DNA of 10,908 bases from an uncultured Olegusella sp. (GTDB taxonomy: Bacteria; Actinomycetota; Coriobacteriia; Coriobacteriales; Atopobiaceae): contig NZ_CAMXYY010000049.1 in assembly GCF_947253395.1 (NCBI RefSeq), positions 1-10,908 on the forward strand. The letters are read 5' to 3'. The translations under genes and the position numbers were made by a program. Shown here piece by piece: positions 5,410 through 10,908 of this stretch. The first letter of the stretch is position 1. Each line of letters starts with the position of its first letter. The notes beneath the pieces were generated by a model, which did not search any database, had not been told where the DNA came from, and worked only from the letters and a program-made list of their open reading frames with translations.

Positions 5410-5461
5410 TAGATGGTTCATCCTTCGGTCACTTATCCTATAGATGGTTCGTTCTTCGGTC
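5410..5461 (+). repeat. 21-bp direct repeat, two copies, upstream of rpoB
   Basis: Two copies start 31 bp apart (5410-5430 and 5441-5461). Each has TAGATGGTTC, a 3-base variable part, then CTTCGGTC; 19 of 21 bases agree. The spacer is 10 bp, and the period of 31 bp is about three helical turns. No coding sequence overlaps. With only two imperfect copies it is not a CRISPR. Confidence 0.85.
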
Positions 5462-5516
5462 TTGCGGCCGACAAAAGCCCAGGTAAAAACATTTTGAAAA
5501 CCGAGAGATGCTCCAT

Positions 5517-5666
5517 CTGTTTATGAGCATGGCAAAATGGAGATGGCGGGATGGACAAACTGCCGATACTGTTTATGAGCATGGCAAAATGAGCGTGACG
5601 AAGCAGGCAAACTTCCGACGCCGTACAGGCGTGGTAAGCATGGCAAAACAGGCAAGATGCCGACAC
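5517..5666 (+). repeat. Three tandem degenerate two-part repeats just upstream of the rpoB promoter
   Basis: Each unit has part 1, AGCATGGCAAAA (5526-5537, 5578-5589, 5637-5648), and part 2, close to AGGCAAACTGCCGACAC (5553-5569, 5605-5621, 5650-5666). In units 1 and 2 the parts are 15 nt apart and the whole unit repeats at exactly 52 bp; the identity there runs 23 bases from CTGTTTATG to CAAAATG (5517-5539, 5569-5591). In unit 3 the gap between the parts is 1 nt. The array ends 14 bp before the -35 box. It may be an operator array or a copy of a dispersed intergenic repeat family. The remaining bases of 5358-5679 hold the two other repeat pairs and no credible gene. Confidence 0.88.
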
Positions 5667-5679
5667 ATCGCCTCCACAG

Positions 5680-5707
5680 TTGACCTGCGAAAACGCTCTT
5701 CTAGTAT
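5680..5707 (+). promoter_or_regulatory. Probable promoter of rpoBC
   Basis: TTGACC (5680-5685, 5 of 6) is separated by 16 bp from TAGTAT (5702-5707). The -10 hexamer is identical to that of the rplJ promoter. Start near 5714 gives a leader of about 100 nt before rpoB. Confidence 0.65.
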
Positions 5708-5715
5708 TTTTCTCC

Positions 5716-5766
5716 AATAAAGTCAAGCAAATTCTTGACGAAAGAGGAACTCTTCGGTACTTTATT
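5716..5766 (+). promoter_or_regulatory. Foldable 5' leader of the rpoB mRNA
   Basis: AATAAA (5716-5721) pairs with TTTATT (5761-5766). Between them GTCAAG-caaatt-CTTGAC (5722-5739) and AAGAG-gaa-CTCTT (5742-5754) form two perfect hairpins, giving a three-way junction at the predicted 5' end of the transcript. The outer helix is A-T rich and weak. No known riboswitch class is recognised. Confidence 0.45.
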
Positions 5767-5814
5767 AGATTGCGAAAAGTGCCATCTTTTACTCTTTTAA
5801 GGAGGATACGCCTG

Positions 5815-8800
5815 GTGTCTACCGCAAAATCTTCCCAGCGTCTGCAGTCCGAGCGTAGCAGGGTTAGCTTCAGCAAGATTCCCGCGTCTATGGAGCTGCC
5901 TAATCTTATCGCAGTTCAGAAGGAGTCGTTCGAGCGTTTCATGGGCGATGGTATCGCCGAATCGCTCTCTGAGTTCTCTCCGATTGAGAACTCTGCGGGC
6001 ACAATGGAGGTTACCTTTGGTGACCATCAGTTTGGTGATGCTCCAGCAACTATTGCCGAGTGCCGCGCCAAGGATATTACCTATCAGGCACCTCTCTTTG
6101 TCAATGTGCGCTTCCTCAACAAAGAGTCTGGCGAGATTAAAGAGCAGCTCGTCTTCATGGGCGACTTCCCCCTGATGACCGAGCGTGGCACTTTTGTCAT
6201 TAATGGCACCGAGCGTGTCGTTGTCTCCCAGCTTGTCCGCTCGCCTGGCGTCTACTTCTCTCATGAGGTTGACAATGGTATGGACGTACATCACGTGCAG
6301 TTTATTCCTGCTCGTGGCGCATGGCTGGAGTTTGAGATCGATAAGCACGGTCATTTGGTAGTTTCTATCGACCGCAAGCGTCGCCAGTCTGCAACCGTCT
6401 TTCTGCGTGCATTGGGCATCGCGGAGGACGATGACGAGATTTTGAATCTGTTGGGTGATTCTAACGTTGTTCGCAGCACTCTTGAGCGCGATGTCTCTAC
6501 CAATCGCAATGATGCTCTGCTTGAGATCTATCGTCGTCAGCGTCCGGGTGAGCCTCCCACGGTTGAGTCTGCTCGCTCGCTCATCGATGGCCTTTTCTTC
6601 AACAACCAGCGCTATGACCTTGCGCGCGTGGGTCGTTACAAGATCAACAAGAAGCTTGGTCTTGATGGCGATTCTCGTATCATTACTGCTGAAGACATCG
6701 TGACTGCTCTTAGGTACCTGCTTGCACTGCATGCCGGTGAAGCAGATCACACACTTGATGATATTGACCACTTTGGCAACCGTCGTGTGCGCACCGTTGG
6801 CGAGCTTGTGCAAAACCAATTCCGTATTGGTATGAGCCGTATGGAGCGTGTCATTCGTGAGCGTATGGCTAGCCAAGATCCCAATGACATCACACCACAG
6901 TCGCTGATTAATATTCGTCCCATCGTGGCAGCTATCAAAGAGTTCTATGGTTCTTCTCAGCTGTCTCAGTTTATGGATCAAAACAACCCGTTGTCGGGTC
7001 TGACTCACAAGCGTCGTCTATCAGCGCTTGGACCTGGCGGTCTTGCAGGTCATAAGTCTGGCTCCAGCCGTCGTACCAATGTGCCGACTGCTGTTCGTGA
7101 CGTTCACAACTCTCACTATTCTCGCATGTGCCCCATCGAGACACCCGAAGGCCCCAACATTGGCCTGATTGGCTCGCTTGCTCTGTATGCGCATGTCAAT
7201 GAATACGGTTTTATCGAGGCTCCGTATCGTCGCGTTGTAGATGGTAAGGTTACCAATGAAATTGATTGGATGACGGCAGACGAGGAAGAGAATCACAAGA
7301 TTGCTCCCGCTGATGTTCCTACAGACCCCAAGACTGGTCGTTTTGTTGCGCTGCACTCCAACGGCGAGATCTATGAGCCCGATGCGGTAGTTGCTCGTAC
7401 CCGCAACTTTGACGGTTCCTTCGGTGCGCCCGAGCAGGTGCCCGTTGAGGAAATCGACTACATGGACGTCTCGCCACGTCAGATGCTTTCTGTCGCAGCA
7501 AATCTCATCCCCTTCTTGGAGCACGATGACGCAAAGCGTACTTTGATGGGTGCAAACATGCAGCGTCAGGCTGTGCCTTTGCTGCGCACCACTGCTCCTT
7601 TTGTTGGCACTGGTCTTGAGCACCGTGCTGCTAAGGATTCTGGTGAGTTGATTGTTGCCGAGCATGCTGGCACGGTGGTTGAGGTTGATGCTTCCCATGT
7701 AGTGCTTGATACTGCTCAGGGTCCTGAGACCTACGAGCTTCCCAAGTTCCAGCGTTCCAACCAGTCCACCTGCATCAATCACCGTCCTATTGTTCAGGTG
7801 GGTCAGCAGATTGAGGTGGGTGATGCGCTCTCTGATGGTCCTTCTATCGACCATGGTGAGCTGGCGCTGGGTGCCAACCTTACCGTTGCCTACATGCCTT
7901 GGGAAGGCTATAACTACGAAGACGGCATTATTGTTTCTGAGCGTGTTGTGCATGAAGATCTGCTCACTTCGGTTAACATTTCTCGTCACGAAATTGATGC
8001 ACGTGATACCAAGCTCGGTCCCGAGGAAATTACCCGCGAGATTCCTAACCTTTCTGAGGACATGCTTGCCAACCTCGATGACGATGGCATTATTCGCATC
8101 GGCGCTGAAGTCCGTCCTGGCGATATTTTGGTGGGTAAGGTTACCCCCAAGGGCGAGACTGCGCTGACCGCCGAGGAGCGCTTACTTCGCGCAATCTTTG
8201 GCGCCAAAGCTCACGATGTCCGCGATACCTCCCTTAAGATGCCCCATGGCGCTTATGGTCGTGTTGTTGACGTGGTCCGCTTTAGCCGTGAGGCTGGCGA
8301 TGACCTCCCGCCTGGAGTTAATGAGCTTGTCCGCGTCTTTGTCGCGCAACGTCGCAAGATTCAGCAGGGCGATAAGATTTCTGGCCGTCACGGCAACAAG
8401 GGTGTTGTCTGCAATGTCTTGCCGGTAGAAGATATGCCTTACATGGCAGATGGTACGCCTGTCGATGTGTTGCTTGATCCTTTGGGCGTTCCTTCTCGTA
8501 TGAATGTTGGCCAGTTGCTTGAGTGCCACCTTGGTTGGGCTGCAGCTCATGGTTGGGATATTGACAACGCTGATTCTGATAGGGTGGTTGAGGGTCCCTT
8601 CTACATCTCGACGCCTGTCTTTGACGGCGCGTCCGACGTCGAGGTTTCCGAGGCTCAGCATCGTTCCAATATCAACATTATGAACAAGGCTAAGCGTATG
8701 TACGGCGAGCACATGGATGCTGCAAATGCCGAGGATTTGGCCTTTATCCCGCAGCTTAACAATATGGGCAAAATGCCTCTTTACGATGGCCGTACGGGCG

Positions 8801-9324
8801 AGAAGTTCAAGAATCCCATTACGGTGGGCACCTCTTATATCCTCAAGCTCGGCCATATGGTAGACGACAAAATTCATGCTCGCTCCACGGGTCCATACAG
8901 CTTGGTTACCCAGCAACCTTTGGGTGGTAAAGCTCAGTTTGGTGGTCAGCGCTTTGGTGAGATGGAGGTTTGGGCACTGTACGCTTACGGTGCAGCAAAT
9001 GTCCTCCGTGAGATTCTTACCGTCAAGTCTGACGATACCAATGGTCGTGTCAAGACTTACGAATCCATTGTCAAGGGCGAAAATATCCCTAGTTCTGGCA
9101 TTCCTGAGTCTTTCAAGGTTCTGGTGAAGGAGATCCGCTCTTTGGCTCTCAACATTGAACCTATTACCTATAAAAAGCAGGCACCAATCACCCCGGTTTC
9201 CGCCGAGGATCAGGTCAAGTCTGTTGTTGATAGTTTTGCTTTTGCAAACAGCACAGACGATCTCATTGGTGCTCCCGCCGCGGAGCCTGTTTTGGCCTCC
9301 AACAGCATCGACGATAAGGAGTAG
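5815..9324 (+). CDS. rpoB: DNA-directed RNA polymerase subunit beta
   Basis: Beta forms half of the catalytic cleft of RNA polymerase and the rifampicin pocket. The start is GTG 5815 with TAAGGAGG (5798-5805) 9 nt upstream; the frame stays open further upstream, to a TTG at 5680, but that falls on the promoter -35 box. The product is 1169 residues, typical for actinobacteria. Landmarks: VVSQLVRSPGVYF (136-148); rifampicin cluster LSQFMDQNNP (383-392) to HKRRLSALGPGGL (398-410), with D388, H398 and S403 (E. coli 516, 526, 531) all wild type; CPIETPEGPNIG (from 439); NYED (700-703); GDKISGRHGNKG (852-863) with K854 and K862, the NTP-contact lysines; GGQRFGEMEVWAL (1043-1055). Oddity: residues 411-426 (AGHKSGSSRRTNVPTA) replace the usual 8-residue fork-loop-2 segment SRERAGxE. 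rpoC follows after 5 nt. Confidence 0.98.
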   Translation: MSTAKSSQRLQSERSRVSFSKIPASMELPNLIAVQKESFERFMGDGIAESLSEFSPIENSAGTMEVTFGDHQFGDAPATIAECRAKDITYQAPLFVNVRFLNKESGEIKEQLVFMGDFPLMTERGTFVINGTERVVVSQLVRSPGVYFSHEVDNGMDVHHVQFIPARGAWLEFEIDKHGHLVVSIDRKRRQSATVFLRALGIAEDDDEILNLLGDSNVVRSTLERDVSTNRNDALLEIYRRQRPGEPPTVESARSLIDGLFFNNQRYDLARVGRYKINKKLGLDGDSRIITAEDIVTALRYLLALHAGEADHTLDDIDHFGNRRVRTVGELVQNQFRIGMSRMERVIRERMASQDPNDITPQSLINIRPIVAAIKEFYGSSQLSQFMDQNNPLSGLTHKRRLSALGPGGLAGHKSGSSRRTNVPTAVRDVHNSHYSRMCPIETPEGPNIGLIGSLALYAHVNEYGFIEAPYRRVVDGKVTNEIDWMTADEEENHKIAPADVPTDPKTGRFVALHSNGEIYEPDAVVARTRNFDGSFGAPEQVPVEEIDYMDVSPRQMLSVAANLIPFLEHDDAKRTLMGANMQRQAVPLLRTTAPFVGTGLEHRAAKDSGELIVAEHAGTVVEVDASHVVLDTAQGPETYELPKFQRSNQSTCINHRPIVQVGQQIEVGDALSDGPSIDHGELALGANLTVAYMPWEGYNYEDGIIVSERVVHEDLLTSVNISRHEIDARDTKLGPEEITREIPNLSEDMLANLDDDGIIRIGAEVRPGDILVGKVTPKGETALTAEERLLRAIFGAKAHDVRDTSLKMPHGAYGRVVDVVRFSREAGDDLPPGVNELVRVFVAQRRKIQQGDKISGRHGNKGVVCNVLPVEDMPYMADGTPVDVLLDPLGVPSRMNVGQLLECHLGWAAAHGWDIDNADSDRVVEGPFYISTPVFDGASDVEVSEAQHRSNINIMNKAKRMYGEHMDAANAEDLAFIPQLNNMGKMPLYDGRTGEKFKNPITVGTSYILKLGHMVDDKIHARSTGPYSLVTQQPLGGKAQFGGQRFGEMEVWALYAYGAANVLREILTVKSDDTNGRVKTYESIVKGENIPSSGIPESFKVLVKEIRSLALNIEPITYKKQAPITPVSAEDQVKSVVDSFAFANSTDDLIGAPAAEPVLASNSIDDKE
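7045..7092 (+). other. Variant fork loop 2 in RpoB, 8 residues longer than usual
   Basis: Codons 411-426 lie between the invariant ALGPGGL and VRDVH blocks. Most bacterial beta subunits have about 8 residues there, (S/T)RERAGxE. This one has 16 and no RER motif. The flanks are intact and in frame, so it is a real indel rather than a frameshift. Confidence 0.85.
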
Positions 9325-9329
9325 CGAAC

Positions 9330-10908
9330 GTGGCAGATTTCGATACACCCGATTTCGACGCGATCAAGATTTCTCTTGCCTCTGCAGACCAGGTGCGTAG
9401 CTGGTCGTACGGTGAGGTAAAGAAGCCGGAGACTATCAACTACCGCACGCTCAAGCCCGAAAAAGATGGTCTTTTCTGTGAGAAGATTTTTGGTCCTGTC
9501 AAGGACTGGGAGTGTGCCTGCGGCAAGTATAAGGGCATCCGCTTTAAGGGTATTACCTGTGAGCGTTGCGGCGTAGAGGTTACAACCTCCAAGGTTCGTC
9601 GCGAGCGCATGGGTCACATCGAGCTGGCAGCTCCTGTGTCTCATATCTGGTATTTCAAGAGCCCTGCTTCCTTCCCCCTGGCTCGTCTTCTTGATGTCAA
9701 GAGCAAGGATTTGGAGAACATCCTCTACTTTGCCAGCTATGTGATTACCGAAGTTGATACCGAGGCTCGTGAGGCTGACGCAGAGGATCTAAAAGAAGAG
9801 CTCGCCGCCGATCTTGAGGAGCTTGATGCCGAGCGCGATGACGAGATTGCTCGTCTTATTGCTCAGGGCGAAGCAACAGATGATGAGTTTAGCGAAGTTG
9901 AGCCACTCTCTGCTGAGGAGGTTAAGGCAGGATGTGCCGACCTTGAGGCTGAGTATGAGGACGAAAAGAAGCTTCGTCGTGAGGCATATGACAAGTTCAT
10001 GCAGCTGGAGCCCCGTGAGCTCATCTCCGATGAGTCACTCTTTACTGAGATGAAGCATTACTACTCCATCTATTTCAAGGGTGGAATGGGTGCTGAGGCT
10101 GTCCGCGAGCTTTTGCGCAATGTTGACCTTGATACTGAGGTCGAGGAGCTTCGGGCCATCATTGCTGATGAGAATTCTCAAAAGCAAAAGAAGGATCGCG
10201 CTGTCAAGCGTCTGGAGATTGTTGATGCTTTCCTCAAGGGTGGTAACGATCCTGCAGATATGATTCTCGATGTTATCCCTGTTATTCCGCCAGATCTGCG
10301 TCCTATGGTTCAGCTTGACGGCGGTCGTTTTGCTGCCTCCGACCTCAACGATTTGTATCGTCGAGTCATTAATCGCAACAATCGTCTCAAGCGCCTGTTG
10401 GACCTCGACGCTCCCGCCATCATTGTCAACAATGAGAAGCGCATGCTCCAGGAGTCTGTTGACGCACTTTTTGATAATGGTCGTCGTGGTCGTCCCGTCT
10501 CTGGGCGTGGTGGTCGTCCCCTCAAATCTCTTGCCGAAGCGCTTAAGGGCAAGCAGGGCCGCTTCCGTCAAAACTTGCTGGGCAAGCGTGTTGACTACTC
10601 TGGCCGTTCGGTCATTGTTGTTGACCCTCAGCTCAAGCTACACCAGTGTGGTCTGCCTTCTACCATGGCGCTCGAGCTGTTTAAGCCTTTTGTAATGCGT
10701 CGCTTGGTTGAACTCAACCGTGTTGAAAATATCAAGGGTGCAAAGCGCGCTATCGATCGTAGTGAGTCCATTGTTTGGGACGTACTTGACGAGGTCATTA
10801 AAGACCGCCTTGTTCTGCTTAATCGTGCACCAACCCTACACCGCCTATCCATCCAGGCTTTTGAGCCAGTCTTGGTTGAGGGCAAAGCAATTCATTTGCA
10901 CCCGCTCG
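9330..10908 (+). CDS. rpoC: DNA-directed RNA polymerase subunit beta', N-terminal part; runs off the window
   Basis: Beta' carries the catalytic Mg2+ site and the clamp. The start is GTG 9330, with AAGGAG (9316-9321) 8 nt upstream overlapping the rpoB stop; the product begins VADFDTPDFDAIKISLASAD. I read 526 codons with no stop to the window edge. The zinc site of the clamp is C62-A-C64 and C77-E-R-C80. Residues about 143-222 form an acidic, Glu/Ala/Leu-rich segment, likely a coiled coil, at the place where actinobacterial beta' carries an insert. Then come YFKGGMGAEAVRELL, the clamp coiled-coil/rudder region VIPVIPPDLRPMVQLDGGRF, GRRGRPVSGRGGRPLKSL, and KGKQGRFRQNLLGKRVDYSGRSVIV (switch 2 region). 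The end reads RAPTLHRLSIQAFEPVL. The catalytic NADFDGD should lie shortly beyond the edge. It is cotranscribed with rpoB. Confidence 0.98.
   Translation, partial: MADFDTPDFDAIKISLASADQVRSWSYGEVKKPETINYRTLKPEKDGLFCEKIFGPVKDWECACGKYKGIRFKGITCERCGVEVTTSKVRRERMGHIELAAPVSHIWYFKSPASFPLARLLDVKSKDLENILYFASYVITEVDTEAREADAEDLKEELAADLEELDAERDDEIARLIAQGEATDDEFSEVEPLSAEEVKAGCADLEAEYEDEKKLRREAYDKFMQLEPRELISDESLFTEMKHYYSIYFKGGMGAEAVRELLRNVDLDTEVEELRAIIADENSQKQKKDRAVKRLEIVDAFLKGGNDPADMILDVIPVIPPDLRPMVQLDGGRFAASDLNDLYRRVINRNNRLKRLLDLDAPAIIVNNEKRMLQESVDALFDNGRRGRPVSGRGGRPLKSLAEALKGKQGRFRQNLLGKRVDYSGRSVIVVDPQLKLHQCGLPSTMALELFKPFVMRRLVELNRVENIKGAKRAIDRSESIVWDVLDEVIKDRLVLLNRAPTLHRLSIQAFEPVLVEGKAIHLHPL

Noticed and set aside
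5410..5666. Possible CRISPR array
   Set aside because: There are only two or three copies, repeats are imperfect and differ between families, spacing is uneven, and no cas gene is present.
5508..5720. 70-codon plus-strand open frame in the rpoB upstream gap
   Set aside because: It runs through the direct repeats, reading them in different frames, has no ribosome site, and overlaps the rpoB promoter. The minus frame 5433-5876 shows the repeats as FCHAH/RHAHFAMLI-like peptides and also overlaps rpoB.
5680..5814. Upstream extension of rpoB by 45 codons
   Set aside because: The frame is open, but the TTG at 5680 is the promoter -35 box, there is no ribosome site before it, and a strong TAAGGAGG fixes the start at GTG 5815.
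5797..7008. 403-codon open frame on the minus strand across rpoB
   Set aside because: It is the antisense shadow of rpoB. The peptide resembles no known family, and the sense strand is a fully conserved gene. The same holds for long minus frames at 8182-9348, 7021-7989 and 70-885.
6961..7044. Rifampicin-resistance mutation in RpoB
   Set aside because: The positions equivalent to E. coli Q513, D516, S522, H526, R529, S531 and L533 (residues 385, 388, 394, 398, 401, 403, 405) are all wild type.
9330..10908. Frameshift or decay in rpoC, because no closed long frame is seen there
   Set aside because: I translated it codon by codon from GTG 9330 to the edge without a stop. It is simply cut by the window end.

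Overview
The window is a ribosomal-protein and RNA-polymerase locus, all genes on the + strand: 3' end of tuf, then rpmG, tRNA-Trp(CCA), secE, nusG, rplK, rplA, rplJ, rplL, rpoB and the 5' part of rpoC. Gene order, moderate GC, strong GGAGG ribosome sites, an RpoC with an acidic coiled-coil insert in its N-terminal part, and actinobacterial-type RpoB/NusG/SecE sequences suggest a Gram-positive actinobacterium. A host-associated member of the class Coriobacteriia (Atopobium/Olsenella-like) is my best guess from protein resemblance; the genus is not proven.

Layout. 1-975: EF-Tu end and its terminator. 976-1224: non-coding, with a 15-bp direct repeat and a TTGACA promoter. 1225-3865: rpmG, tRNA-Trp, secE, nusG, rplK and rplA, with no strong terminator inside and one very strong terminator after rplA. 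3866-4268: promoter and about 320-nt leader of rplJ, an L10-leader type element with three hairpins that can be drawn as a termination/antitermination switch. 4269-5357: rplJ, rplL and terminator. 5358-5814: 457 bp of repeat-rich non-coding DNA holding three families of short direct repeats, the rpoB promoter and a foldable leader. 5815-10908: rpoB and rpoC, 5 nt apart; rpoC is cut by the window edge.

Together the genes supply translation elongation (EF-Tu, L33, L11, L1, the L10-L12 stalk, tRNA-Trp), the membrane anchor of the protein export channel (SecE), and the transcription machinery (NusG, beta, beta'). The terminators and promoters split the locus into at least three transcripts: rpmG to rplA, rplJL and rpoBC. 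Beta and beta' synthesis is therefore separated from rplJL by a strong terminator.

There is no mobile element, defence system, CRISPR array or clear horizontally acquired gene. The points most worth a second look are the rplJ leader switch, the tandem degenerate repeats just upstream of the rpoB promoter, and an RpoB segment after the rifampicin region (fork loop 2) that is 8 residues longer than usual and lacks the usual RER motif.
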